Shown: positions 29,686-39,496 of the stretch, in pieces
Layout: each line of letters begins with the position of its first letter
Position numbering within the stretch: the stretch's first letter is position 1
Notes under the pieces: model-generated
Databases searched by the model: none
Seen by the model: only the letters and a program-made list of their open reading frames with translations
Told to the model about the DNA's origin: nothing
Source of the DNA: Flavobacteriales bacterium
GTDB taxonomy: Bacteria; Bacteroidota; Bacteroidia; Flavobacteriales_D; Sanyastnellaceae
NCBI GenBank assembly: GCA_947488195.1
Contig: CANKYR010000001.1
Span: 59,645-123,644, forward strand
Length of the DNA: 64,000 nt
Reading direction: 5' to 3'
Position numbers and translations under genes: made by a program

Positions 29686-30108
29686 ATGAATAATGAAGCT
29701 TTGGAATTATTGTTGGGAATAGGGATTGTAGTTCTTCTCTTTTCAGCACTTATTGGAATTGTTGTAGCAGTCCTATACCTGCTTAATCTTCAGAATCTTT
29801 TAAAGAGAATTTCCCCTGAAAATAGGGCCGTTGAGCCTAGTAACGTTTGGCTAATGTTGATACCCCTTTTTAATTTAGTTTACGCGTTTATTTTGTATCC
29901 CAAAATATCGGAATCAGTGAAAAATGAATTTTCTAAAAGAGGGTTAACTGATGGTGGTGATTATGGAAAGTCTTTAGGAACTGCGATGGCAGTGCTAGGC
30001 CTATGTGGATTTATTCCGATTTTCGGAGGGTTTGCTAGCATAGCACATTTGGTAATTTGGATAATTTATTGGGTGAAAATGTCGGAGTATAAATCCAAAT
30101 TGTCTTAA
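29686..30108 (+). CDS. Hypothetical membrane protein
   Basis: 140 aa with three hydrophobic segments. Confidence 0.6.
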   Translation: MNNEALELLLGIGIVVLLFSALIGIVVAVLYLLNLQNLLKRISPENRAVEPSNVWLMLIPLFNLVYAFILYPKISESVKNEFSKRGLTDGGDYGKSLGTAMAVLGLCGFIPIFGGFASIAHLVIWIIYWVKMSEYKSKLS

Positions 30109-30981
30109 TTATTTTCTGACCCTTTTCCTCAACAAACTCTCTAGCCAAACACTTGAAAGAATAAGCAGTGCTCCTAAATAAAAAAGTGGACGCATGTGTT
30201 CCGATTGTCCGTAAAAAAGTAAAGCAAGCACAATCGTATAAACAGGCTCGAGGTTAATGGCAATGGCGCAGGAGAATGGAGAGAGATGCTTCATGACATT
30301 CACACTCGCAATGAACGCGAAGGCCGTTGTAACTGTTCCAAGTAAAACAACTAAGAGCCAGTCGTAGCTCGATAATTCTGATATAATGTGCCATTCGTGT
30401 TGAAGTGAAATGACAGCAACGAGGACGACGCTTCCTCCTAACATTTCATAAAAAGCAATGTTGCTAGCGTGAATGGTGCGAATGAATTTCCCATTGAACG
30501 AAGAGAAAATGGCTGCGAACAAAGCGGCTAACAGCGCGAAGACGATGCCCCAAGCGTATTCCATTTCAACATTGAAAATAACTGCAACCCCCGCGGTTAC
30601 TAGAGTTCCAAGCGCAAGTTCCTTCCACACAAATTTCTTTCTCGTGAATAACGGTGAAACTAGCGCAACGAAAAAAGCTGTTGTGCTAATAACCGCAAGA
30701 GCAGTACTGACGTTACTGATGTGAATGCTGTAAAAGAAACACAGCCAATGCGCGGCTGTTAGCACACCCACGAACAATAGTTTGGTAAGATCGAAACGCG
30801 AAACCACAAACGATTTCTTCCACAAAAATTTATAGATCGCAATGGATACCAGCGCCACCATCATGCGCAAGAAAACCAATATCGTCACAGAAAAGCTTAG
30901 TTCCTTTCCAAGGATACCTGTAAAGCCCCAAAGAAATACAATGAAGTGAAGTAAGACGAGTGCTCTATTTCTCTCCTTCAT
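30109..30981 (-). CDS. EamA/DMT family transporter
   Basis: Ten-TM pattern with two repeats; start MKERNRALVLLHFIVFLWGFTGILGKE (30981). Confidence 0.85.
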   Translation of the reverse strand: MKERNRALVLLHFIVFLWGFTGILGKELSFSVTILVFLRMMVALVSIAIYKFLWKKSFVVSRFDLTKLLFVGVLTAAHWLCFFYSIHISNVSTALAVISTTAFFVALVSPLFTRKKFVWKELALGTLVTAGVAVIFNVEMEYAWGIVFALLAALFAAIFSSFNGKFIRTIHASNIAFYEMLGGSVVLVAVISLQHEWHIISELSSYDWLLVVLLGTVTTAFAFIASVNVMKHLSPFSCAIAINLEPVYTIVLALLFYGQSEHMRPLFYLGALLILSSVWLESLLRKRVRK

Positions 30982-31561
30982 TTTTTTCGTGCTCGAATTC
31001 AACAACACCGCCGCTTACAACATACTTCATGAGTTCAAGAGAATTTCCTGTAATAAGCTTTACGTTGCTGCGCGGAACAATGACTAAGTGTCCAGAAAAA
31101 CTGTAGCTCATTGGAATATAAACCCCAACTTTTCCTGCTTCTGCTTCTCCGATTTCTTGAAGATCTTCGTCGGTAATAAACCCAATAACTTCCACTTCGT
31201 GATCTTTACTTAATCGCACCAAAACAGGTTTGTTGAAGCGTTTCTTATTTCCTACAAATGCCCCCAACATATCGGTAATGCTTTTGTAAATGGTTTTAAT
31301 AAAGGGAATACGATCTAAGAATTTTAAAAAGCGACTTCTAATTTGGTCGTTAATAATTTTCGCTCCTAAGAAACCAAGGATCACCAGGGCCACTAACAAA
31401 AGTAAAATTCCAAGTCCAGGGTATTTGTGTTCTATTGGTAAAATGCGATCCAAAGAATCAAAGATTGTGTACAAAACATATCCCGTAATGTATACGGGAA
31501 GAGCAAGCACCAAACCGTTTACGAGGTAGGCGAATAATTTTCTGGAAAAAGACTGTTTCAT
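30965..31561 (-). CDS. DUF502 domain-containing membrane protein
   Basis: GLVLALPVYITGYVLYTIFDSLD; IPFIKTIYKSITDMLGAF. Confidence 0.88.
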   Translation of the reverse strand: MKQSFSRKLFAYLVNGLVLALPVYITGYVLYTIFDSLDRILPIEHKYPGLGILLLLVALVILGFLGAKIINDQIRSRFLKFLDRIPFIKTIYKSITDMLGAFVGNKKRFNKPVLVRLSKDHEVEVIGFITDEDLQEIGEAEAGKVGVYIPMSYSFSGHLVIVPRSNVKLITGNSLELMKYVVSGGVVEFEHEKNEGEK

Positions 31562-31667
31562 AGTGCTAGCGAAGATAGAATCTCTTTGGTGGTTTTATTG
31601 TGGAAAGCATTGCACAATTAGAAAAAAATGATTAATCTTGAATGAGCGTTAGCTCTAACCTTAACCT

Positions 31668-33404
31668 ATGAAAAATATCTACTTCTTTTTTGCTGTGTTC
31701 TTTGTTGGAATTATTTCCGCAAACGCACAATGTCCAACATGTGCTCCTGACCCCACCTGCACAAACACAACGGGCACACCCATGATTTGTCCTGCTATTC
31801 CGCCGAATGCCACCACAGGTGTTTATTACGAACAGGTCATGACGTTCTTTATTCCAACGGATGTTACAGACCCTGGTTCAGGAGTGAATGCAACGTTGCT
31901 TCAGTTAACCATTACCGATGTTTCAGGATTACCTTTTGGATTGGAATTTACGTTGAACGACGCTGACGGAATTTTTTATCCGCCTCAAGGAGAGAATTCA
32001 GGATGTGCTACGATTTGTGGAGTTCCTGTATTACCAGGCACTTATGATATTGTCATCAGTATTACCGCACTTGCGGAAGCGTTTGGATTTGAAGTCACTC
32101 AAAACGACAGTTTTATTATTACGCTAATTGTTGAACAAGGTCCTGGCGGAACGTCAACGTTTACATTTGACCAATCTGCAGGATGCGGTTCTATCGATGT
32201 TGATTATGTTGCAACAATAGGCGGCGACGCGGGACAACTTACGACGTATACATGGGATTTTGGAAATGGTCAAACGGGCACAGATGCTGATCCAGCTCCT
32301 GTGAATTATGGTGCGCCGGGAACATACACTGCTTCTCTTCAAACCATTATTTCCAACTATGTTATTACATCTGTAAACCTTGCTGGAGTTAACGGAAACT
32401 GGAATGGTGATGCTGATGATTTGTTCAGTACTGCAGACCCTTACTTCACTATTAACAACGGCGCTGGAAGCGCTGTTTACACCAGTGGAACAGTGAACAA
32501 CCAAACAAACGCTTCGTATTCCAATGTCAACTTTACTCTTTCAAATCCTCCATACACGATTACGTTTTGGGATGCCGACGACATTACCCAAGACGATAAT
32601 TTAGGAACATCTTCTTTCAACATTGCAGTAGGTTCTCAATCATTCAATTCAGGGAACGGAACTTCTGGCACCATTAACATTTCATTGAACGAAGTGACGA
32701 ATATTTCGGCATCAACTGCAATCAGCGTCTTCCCGCAGCCCGATGCAACAGTAAGCGTGAGCGGAGATGTTATCTCTTGTTCCAACGACACCATGCCAAC
32801 CTACTTCTGGTATTACGACGGCATATTAATTTCAGGTGAATCGGGCTCAAGTTTAACCATGACTGAATCTGGTTATTATTCTGTTTATGTGCAGAATGAA
32901 TTCGGATGTTCTTCAACCAGTGAGCCTTATTTGTATTGTGCGCCTGTTGAAGTCTTTTGGAATGCTGCAGCCGACCAATTGTCAGTTGCAGATACTTACG
33001 ACACTTACCAATGGTTCTACAACGGGTTGTTGCTTCAGGGTGCTATAACGTATTATTTAATCAGTCCTCCGAACGGAGTGTATGCTGTTCAAGTCACAAA
33101 CAGCTATGGCTGCACGCTTACTTCAGACATTATTACTGTAAACGTTGGGGTGGAAGAAATTGCCCTAGAAGACCAATTGAACATTTACCCGAATCCGGTT
33201 ACCGATGTATTGAATGTTCAATGGAACAACACAACGGAAACTGCAACCCTTTATATTCACGACCTTTCAGGAAGACTGGTTCTTTCAGAGCGCGTAGCGA
33301 ATGGAAACGCTGTACTTGATCTTTCGAATCTCTCTTCAGGAAATTATATTCTTGAATTGCAAACGGGAGAAGGTTCCTTAAGAAAACAAGTAGTGAAACT
33401 TTGA
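31668..33404 (+). CDS. Secreted protein with PKD-like domains and T9SS type A sorting domain
   Basis: Signal peptide; PKD-like YTWDFGNGQTGTDADPAPVNYGAPGTYTA; C-term LNIYPNPVTDVLNVQWNNTTETATLYIHDLSGRLVLSERVANGNAVLDLSNLSSGNYILELQ. Confidence 0.9.
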   Translation: MKNIYFFFAVFFVGIISANAQCPTCAPDPTCTNTTGTPMICPAIPPNATTGVYYEQVMTFFIPTDVTDPGSGVNATLLQLTITDVSGLPFGLEFTLNDADGIFYPPQGENSGCATICGVPVLPGTYDIVISITALAEAFGFEVTQNDSFIITLIVEQGPGGTSTFTFDQSAGCGSIDVDYVATIGGDAGQLTTYTWDFGNGQTGTDADPAPVNYGAPGTYTASLQTIISNYVITSVNLAGVNGNWNGDADDLFSTADPYFTINNGAGSAVYTSGTVNNQTNASYSNVNFTLSNPPYTITFWDADDITQDDNLGTSSFNIAVGSQSFNSGNGTSGTINISLNEVTNISASTAISVFPQPDATVSVSGDVISCSNDTMPTYFWYYDGILISGESGSSLTMTESGYYSVYVQNEFGCSSTSEPYLYCAPVEVFWNAAADQLSVADTYDTYQWFYNGLLLQGAITYYLISPPNGVYAVQVTNSYGCTLTSDIITVNVGVEEIALEDQLNIYPNPVTDVLNVQWNNTTETATLYIHDLSGRLVLSERVANGNAVLDLSNLSSGNYILELQTGEGSLRKQVVKL

Positions 33405-33467
33405 TCCGAAGGATTTGATGTGTAAACACGAATGTCGCTGACGAATGCCTTCGGCGAATGTCTTCGA
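33404..33467. repeat. Intergenic palindrome/separator array A4 (CGAATG-type)
   Basis: ATCCGAAGGAT-TTGATG-TGTAAACA-CGAATG-TCGCTGA-CGAATG-CCTTCGG-CGAATG-TCTTCGA. Confidence 0.88.
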
Positions 33468-33468
33468 C

Positions 33469-33834
33469 TTATTTAGCAATAGGATAAAACGCCTCTTCGA
33501 AATGAAAGATTTTTGTAGAGGCGTTTTCTTGTTCTACAATAGAAATCACGTCGAACCTGGGTTCTAGCGAATAGTTGTGCAGCACAATGAACAAGTGCGC
33601 TGCACGAATCAATTTCTGTCGCTTACGCGGATTCACCGCATCTAACGGATTACCGAAGGCATCGGTGCTGCGTGTTTTTACTTCAACAAAGACTAAATAA
33701 TCATGATCAATCATGATTAAGTCAACTTCATACGGATCTATTCGCCAATTCATGGCGACTTCCTTATATCCTTTTTTCTTTAAAAATTCAAGCGCCTGCG
33801 CTTCGCCTTTTTTTCCTAATGCGGTGTGATTCAT
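33469..33834 (-). CDS. YraN family protein (UPF0102, putative endonuclease)
   Basis: GKKGEAQALEFLKKKGYKEVAMNWR; YEVDLIMIDHDYLVFVEVKTRS. Confidence 0.92.
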   Translation of the reverse strand: MNHTALGKKGEAQALEFLKKKGYKEVAMNWRIDPYEVDLIMIDHDYLVFVEVKTRSTDAFGNPLDAVNPRKRQKLIRAAHLFIVLHNYSLEPRFDVISIVEQENASTKIFHFEEAFYPIAK

Positions 33835-33872
33835 GGTTAAGCATTTACATTTGCTGCAAATTATTTCATTCT

Positions 33873-34763
33873 ATGAAAAATCTTCTTGCTTTCCTGTTTG
33901 TGTTTATGGGCATAACAACTTTAGCTCAGAGTTCGAACGAGCCACAATCTTCATGGGGCGGGGTTTCCGATCGCAAGGGTCAGAATTATTTTTATTGGGG
34001 TTATAACCGTGCTTCATATCTAAGAAGCTACATTCATTTCAAGGGAGATGGATACGATTTCGAATTGAAAGAGGTGAGTGCAACTGACATGCCCGCGAAG
34101 TTTGATCCAAACGTTTACCTAAATATTAAGTATTTCAGTGTGCCGCAATTCAATGTTCGCTTTGGACGATTCATTACCGATCAGTTTTCTGTTTCAGTGG
34201 GTTGGGATCACATGAAGTACAGACTAACGCCATTGCAGTCATGTATTTTGGATGGATACGTTGATCCAGCCAAATATGATCCAATGGTATTGAATAATCC
34301 TACCGGTAATTTTAACAATCAACAAATTACTTATACCTCGGATTTCATGGACTTTCACCACAGCAACGGATTCAATTTTGTCCGCGCAGCCGCAGAATAC
34401 CGCGCTCCGGTTTGGAGAAACAAAACCAATCAGTGCGGATTGTACATGTGGTGCTCTGGAAACCTCGGGTTCTTCTTACCTTGGACAGACTTCACCTTTT
34501 ACGGTGAACGCCACTTGAATTGGCTGCATGTTGCAGGATGGGGCTGGAGCGCCTCTTCAGGTCTTCGCTTCGAAGCAGGTAAACACTTCTTTGCACAAGT
34601 GGGTGCACAATTCGGAAGATCTTACTTAGGTGACATCATGTTGGAAGACGGCGACAAAAACGCACGCGCTCAACAAGCCATTACCTTCATGGAACGCTCA
34701 TGGTCTATCGGAACCTACTTTGGTGGAGGGAAGAAGAAACATCCTGCGGATCAATCGAAATAA
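33873..34763 (+). CDS. Hypothetical outer membrane beta-barrel protein
   Basis: Start MKNLLAFLFVFMGITTLAQ; beta-rich. Confidence 0.75.
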   Translation: MKNLLAFLFVFMGITTLAQSSNEPQSSWGGVSDRKGQNYFYWGYNRASYLRSYIHFKGDGYDFELKEVSATDMPAKFDPNVYLNIKYFSVPQFNVRFGRFITDQFSVSVGWDHMKYRLTPLQSCILDGYVDPAKYDPMVLNNPTGNFNNQQITYTSDFMDFHHSNGFNFVRAAAEYRAPVWRNKTNQCGLYMWCSGNLGFFLPWTDFTFYGERHLNWLHVAGWGWSASSGLRFEAGKHFFAQVGAQFGRSYLGDIMLEDGDKNARAQQAITFMERSWSIGTYFGGGKKKHPADQSK

Positions 34764-34934
34764 CCTCACTCCTCCGGATCAATCGAAATAAATTTCGATC
34801 AATCTCTTCGAGATCAATCTGACGTTGTCAGAGAATCAAATCGTCGAAGACCCTCGTTGCTTGCAACCCTCGTCCAAAGGACCTTCGCAAAGCTATTTGC
34901 CCTCGCGTAGCAATACGCCCTCGTCCTTCGTACT
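34748..34934. repeat. Intergenic palindrome/separator array A5 (TCAATC-type then CCCTCG-type)
   Basis: GGATCAATC-GAAATAAATTTC-GATCAATC-TCTTCGAGA-TCAATC-TGACGTTGTCA...TCGAAGA-CCCTCG-TTGCTTGCAA-CCCTCG-TCCAAAGGA-CCTTCG-CAAAGCTATTTG-CCCTCG-CGTAGCAATACG-CCCTCG. Confidence 0.9.
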
Positions 34935-36339
34935 AAATGTGAATCGCCCGCTTCGCCGTCGCATCCAACGCCGCTTCCTTGAAGCTCTCGGTGAATGTTG
35001 GGTGAGCGTGAGAGATGCGTCCAATGTCTTCCGCGCTTGCACGGAATTCCATGGCTACAACCGCTTCAGCAATCATGTCTGCGCAACGCGGACCAATCAT
35101 GTGAACGCCTAGGATTTCATCGGTGTCTTTGTCTGCTAACACTTTCACCAATCCATCGGTGTCCATACTCGCACGCGCTCTTCCGCTGGCCTTGAATGGG
35201 AAGCTTCCTACTTTGTAGTTCTTGCCCATCTCTTTCAATTGTTCTTCGGTATATCCAACGCTTGCAACCTCTGGCCAAGTGTAAACCACACCAGGGATTA
35301 AGTTGTAATTGATGTGCGGTTTTTGTCCAGCAATAACTTCAGCCACAAACGTTCCTTCCTCTTCCGCTTTGTGCGCAAGCATAGCGCCTTTCACCACATC
35401 GCCTATGGCGTAGATGTTCGCAACACTTGATTGAAGGTGATCGTTCGTTACAATTCTTCCGCGCTCGTCTAACTGAACTCCCGCTTTGTCTAATCCGAGG
35501 TTATCGGTGTAGGGCTTTCTTCCAACCGAAACAAGAACGTAATCACCTTCAAGGGTAAGTTCTTCTCCTTTCGCGTTATCTGCTTTCACCGTAACTGTTT
35601 TTCCTTTCGCCGTTACTTCTTTCACTTTGTGTGAAAGGAAGAATTCGAATCCAATGGCTGTCAATGATTTTTGAAGTTCTTTTCCCATTGTTTTATCCAT
35701 GGTCGGGATAATGCCGTCCATGAATTCCACCACACTCACTTTCGAACCGAGACGCGCATAAACGCTACCGAGTTCAAGTCCAATTACACCACCACCAATC
35801 ACAATCAAGTGCTTCGGAACTTCTTCCAACTTCAACGCTTCGGTGCTTGTGATAACGCGTTTTTTATCGATTTGAATGAAAGGCAAGTTCGCCGGTTTTG
35901 ATCCGGTTGCTATTATGAAATTCTTTCCGCTTACCTCTTCGTTTGTTCCGTCTGCTTTCGCAATGGAAAGAGCAGTTGAAGAAGTGAAAGTACCGTGTCC
36001 GTGAAGAACAGTCACTTTGTTTTTCTTCATCAAATAATCAATGCCCTTTGTTGTTTGGTCTACCACGTCTTGCTTACGCTTCACCATCTGTGTCAAGTTC
36101 ACTTTAGGTTTTGAACCTAGATCAATACCATGTTCTTCGAACGTGTGAACCGCTTGGTGGTAGTGTTCGCTAGAGTCTAATAGGGCTTTTGAAGGAATAC
36201 ATCCAACATTCAGACAAGTTCCTCCCAGTGTTGAATAACGCTCAACCAAGGCGGTTTTCATACCCAATTGCGCGCAACGAATAGCAGCAACGTATCCGCC
36301 TGGACCCGCGCCAACAACTACAACATCGAAATTTTCCAT
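34933..36339 (-). CDS. lpdA: Dihydrolipoyl dehydrogenase
   Basis: GGTCLNVGCIPSKALL redox motif; GGGVIGLELGSVYARLGSKVSVVEF; HAHPTFTESFKEAALDA. Confidence 0.95.
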   Translation of the reverse strand: MENFDVVVVGAGPGGYVAAIRCAQLGMKTALVERYSTLGGTCLNVGCIPSKALLDSSEHYHQAVHTFEEHGIDLGSKPKVNLTQMVKRKQDVVDQTTKGIDYLMKKNKVTVLHGHGTFTSSTALSIAKADGTNEEVSGKNFIIATGSKPANLPFIQIDKKRVITSTEALKLEEVPKHLIVIGGGVIGLELGSVYARLGSKVSVVEFMDGIIPTMDKTMGKELQKSLTAIGFEFFLSHKVKEVTAKGKTVTVKADNAKGEELTLEGDYVLVSVGRKPYTDNLGLDKAGVQLDERGRIVTNDHLQSSVANIYAIGDVVKGAMLAHKAEEEGTFVAEVIAGQKPHINYNLIPGVVYTWPEVASVGYTEEQLKEMGKNYKVGSFPFKASGRARASMDTDGLVKVLADKDTDEILGVHMIGPRCADMIAEAVVAMEFRASAEDIGRISHAHPTFTESFKEAALDATAKRAIHI

Positions 36340-36357
36340 GGTGCAAAGATAAGCACG

Positions 36358-37008
36358 TCAATCGATGACCTCGCTTTCTTTTGCCTTTGATTTTTTGCGC
36401 TCTTTGAGATAGGCGCGAACAACGAATCCGTTCGTTACGACAATGAATCCAAGAATAATATATTCGAGGTAGTCCTTTATTCCGGGGAATTTTTCACCCA
36501 AAAAGAACCCCAAAAGAGTGAGAGAACAAACCCAAGCAATAGCACCAACAACGTTGAAGCCTAAAAATGATTTGAACGGGACATGAATAACACCGGCTAA
36601 TATGGGCGCGAAGGTTCGTATGTAGGGAAGGAATTTCCCAAGTATGAGGGTCTTTCCTCCGTGTCTTTCGTAGAAGGTTCTCGTGACGTCTACGTATTTC
36701 TTTTTGAAGAAGAACGAATCTTTTCGGTTGAAAATTGCCGGCCCAAGGCGCCAACCGAAGTAATAACCAAAGAGACATCCGCATAGCGAGGCTATAGACA
36801 TATACAAAAGTAAATTAACGATGGGAGTATCGAGAAGTTGCGGTTGAGTGGAAGTGATAAGCCCTGTGAAGAACAAAAGCGAATCTCCCGGAAGAAAGAA
36901 ACCAATGATAATCCCGTTTTCAGCAAATAGAATAATGAGCACAAGCGCTAGTCCGCCAATGTGCAAAATTTGCTCAGGGTTGGTAATACTTTGAATGAAA
37001 TCCCACAT
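36358..37008 (-). CDS. DedA family membrane protein
   Basis: FAENGIIIGFFLPGDSLLFFTGLI; KFLPYIRTFAPILAGVIHVPFKSFLGFNVVGAIAWV. Confidence 0.92.
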   Translation of the reverse strand: MWDFIQSITNPEQILHIGGLALVLIILFAENGIIIGFFLPGDSLLFFTGLITSTQPQLLDTPIVNLLLYMSIASLCGCLFGYYFGWRLGPAIFNRKDSFFFKKKYVDVTRTFYERHGGKTLILGKFLPYIRTFAPILAGVIHVPFKSFLGFNVVGAIAWVCSLTLLGFFLGEKFPGIKDYLEYIILGFIVVTNGFVVRAYLKERKKSKAKESEVID

Positions 37009-37078
37009 ACTTCCGCAAATTAGGTTTTTCTTCCTTCAGAATCCGTATTGATAATCCGATTCTAACAACACCTATTCG

Positions 37079-37417
37079 TTAGGAAGTTTTTTTCGGGTAT
37101 TCAACCCGAATCGTTTTGAAGTTTGCCGGATCGTATTTCACCGTTACCGCTGAGCCTACCGCATAAATTGGTTCTTTTTCGCAGCGGTCTTCAGTTCGGA
37201 CACGAATCGTTTCACTTCCTTGCGGAGTGTATTCAATAACCGGATAGAAATATTTCTTACCCTTTTCGGTAGCGCTCATCCAATTGACAATTCTTCCTGG
37301 GGTCTTTTGACTTTTTAGTGCGAAGCGAACGGTGTCTTTGAATATGTAGACACCAATTCCAATCGATAGTAACACTAGAAAAGTATAGGGAATGAAATCT
37401 GGAATGTTGTCTATCAT
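37079..37417 (-). CDS. DUF3592 domain-containing protein
   Basis: One TM plus TPGRIVNWMSATEKGKKYFYPVIEYTPQGSETIRVRTEDRC...YAVGSAVTVKYDPANF. Confidence 0.7.
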   Translation of the reverse strand: MIDNIPDFIPYTFLVLLSIGIGVYIFKDTVRFALKSQKTPGRIVNWMSATEKGKKYFYPVIEYTPQGSETIRVRTEDRCEKEPIYAVGSAVTVKYDPANFKTIRVEYPKKTS

Positions 37418-37533
37418 GATGAAGTTTAAGTGAGTCGAACAAATATAGTCTTCATAATTTTTACCGCCATGCAATTTATTCGCTTTACTTCGTTACGACA
37501 TTTGCACTGTTGCTTTCAACATAAAAATTAGAA

Positions 37534-39093
37534 ATGAATCCTGTAAAAATACTTTGGGCCGACGACGAGATAGAATTGCTTAAACCGCACATTCTTTACC
37601 TCGAACAAAAAGGCTATGTGCTGACTACCGTGAACAATGGCCGTTCTGCTATTGATTGGGTGAAAAAAGAGTTTTTCGACATCGTATTTTTAGATGAGAA
37701 CATGCCTGGACTTAGCGGTTTGCAGGTGCTTCAAGACATGAAGGCAATTGACTCTTCTCTTCCCATTGTTATGATTACGAAGAGCGAAGAAGAGCACATT
37801 ATGGAAGATGCCATCGGTTCGAAAATTTCCGATTACCTCATTAAACCCGTTAATCCTAATCAGATCTTATTGACCATTAAAAAGAATCTCGATGAAAAAC
37901 GATTGGTGAGTGAAAAGACCACCAATGATTATCGTCAGGAATTTCGCGAGATAAGTATGCAGCTCGGTCAACGCATGAACGCCGAAGAATGGAAAAATTT
38001 CTTCAAGAAAATGACATTCTGGGCGCAAGAACTTCGCGGGTCGAACGACGAAGGGATGAATGAAATTTTCAAGACGCAAAGAAGAGAAGCCAATGAGCAA
38101 TTCTCGAAATTCATAAAGCAGAATTACCTCGAATGGATGAAAGATTTTTCGAAGGCACCTTTGCTTACGAATTCTGTTTTTCGTCAGCGCGTCGCGCCGT
38201 TAGTTGCTTCCGCGAAGGCCGATGAGTCCGTGTTTATGTTGGTCATAGACAACTTGCGTTACGATCAATGGAAGACGCTTATTCCTCATATAAAACCGTA
38301 TTATAGAATTGAAGAAGAAGACTTATTCTTCAGCATTCTTCCTACAGCCACGCACTACGCGCGCAATGCCCTTTTCTCTGGATTAATGCCATCAGAAATG
38401 CAAAAGCTTTATCCGAATTGGTGGATGAGTGAAGAAGATGAAGGCGGAAAAAACATGCACGAAGAAGATTTCTTAGGCACGCAATTGAAGCGTTTGGGTC
38501 TCGATGTGAAGTGGTCATACAATAAGATTACGAATTACCATGCTGGAAAGAAATTAGCCGATTCATACACGAATTTGTTGAAGAACAACTTGAATGTGAT
38601 CGTTTACAATTTCGTTGACATGCTAAGTCATGCGCGAACAGAGATGGACGTGATAAAAGAGTTGGCAGACGATGAGCCAGCATATCTTTCACTAACCGAA
38701 AGTTGGTTCGAGCACAGTGCGCTGTTAGAAATGCTGAAGCATTTATCTGAGAAGAAGTGCAAGGTTATTATTACAACTGATCACGGAACAGTTCGTGTTG
38801 AAAATCCGATTCGCATAGTTGGAGATCGAAATACCAATTCAAATTTGCGCTACAAAGCTGGAAGAAATTTAGATTACAATCCGAAAGATGTATTTGAAAT
38901 TCGCAACCCAAGTGAAGTACATTTGCCGAAGCAGAACATCAGCACCGCCTACGTATTCGCCACGAACAACGATTTCTTTGTTTATCCGAATAACTACAAT
39001 CAGTTCATGAACTACTATCAAAACACCTTTCAGCACGGAGGTATTTCGTTGGAGGAAATGATCATTCCATTCATCGTGTTACAATCGAAATAA
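37534..39093 (+). CDS. porX: T9SS response regulator PorX (receiver + PglZ domain)
   Basis: N-term receiver ILWADDEIELLKPHILYLEQKGY...DIVFLDENMPGLSGLQVL; C-terminal PglZ-type phosphatase domain FMLVIDNLRYDQW...ITTDHGTVRV. Confidence 0.95.
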   Translation: MNPVKILWADDEIELLKPHILYLEQKGYVLTTVNNGRSAIDWVKKEFFDIVFLDENMPGLSGLQVLQDMKAIDSSLPIVMITKSEEEHIMEDAIGSKISDYLIKPVNPNQILLTIKKNLDEKRLVSEKTTNDYRQEFREISMQLGQRMNAEEWKNFFKKMTFWAQELRGSNDEGMNEIFKTQRREANEQFSKFIKQNYLEWMKDFSKAPLLTNSVFRQRVAPLVASAKADESVFMLVIDNLRYDQWKTLIPHIKPYYRIEEEDLFFSILPTATHYARNALFSGLMPSEMQKLYPNWWMSEEDEGGKNMHEEDFLGTQLKRLGLDVKWSYNKITNYHAGKKLADSYTNLLKNNLNVIVYNFVDMLSHARTEMDVIKELADDEPAYLSLTESWFEHSALLEMLKHLSEKKCKVIITTDHGTVRVENPIRIVGDRNTNSNLRYKAGRNLDYNPKDVFEIRNPSEVHLPKQNISTAYVFATNNDFFVYPNNYNQFMNYYQNTFQHGGISLEEMIIPFIVLQSK

Positions 39094-39094
39094 C

Positions 39095-39496
39095 ATGCAG
39101 CAGTTTGAAGTTTCTTCGTTAGAAGAATTAGAGCCGCTCGCTCAGCAATTCATTCAGAAACATCCAACGGGTGTGTTTTGTGTGGAAGGGGAAATGGGCG
39201 TGGGCAAGACAACCTTCATATCACTTATTGCAAAATTATTGGGGGAAGAAAATACAAGTTCGCCCACTTTTTCCTTAGTGAATGAATACCATTTGCGCAA
39301 CGACGAGCGCATGTATCATTTCGATCTATATCGTGTAAAATCAAAAGCCGAACTGCAAGAGTTCGGCTTCGAAGATTATTTATTCGGCGCTCGGTATGTT
39401 TTTATCGAATGGCCACAAGTGGCTTTCGACTATTTAGACAATCCTAGTTTTCTTCGCATTCGCGAGGAAGAAGGAAAGCGCGTGTTTGAGTTTTAG
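39095..39496 (+). CDS. tsaE: tRNA threonylcarbamoyladenosine biosynthesis ATPase TsaE
   Basis: VEGEMGVGKTTFISLIAKLLG; SSPTFSLVNEYH; YHFDLYRV. Confidence 0.94.
   Translation: MQQFEVSSLEELEPLAQQFIQKHPTGVFCVEGEMGVGKTTFISLIAKLLGEENTSSPTFSLVNEYHLRNDERMYHFDLYRVKSKAELQEFGFEDYLFGARYVFIEWPQVAFDYLDNPSFLRIREEEGKRVFEF

Noticed and set aside
37534-39093. PglZ domain as a BREX/phage-defence marker
   Set aside because: It is fused to a response-regulator receiver domain, the PorX architecture, and no pglX/brx genes are adjacent.
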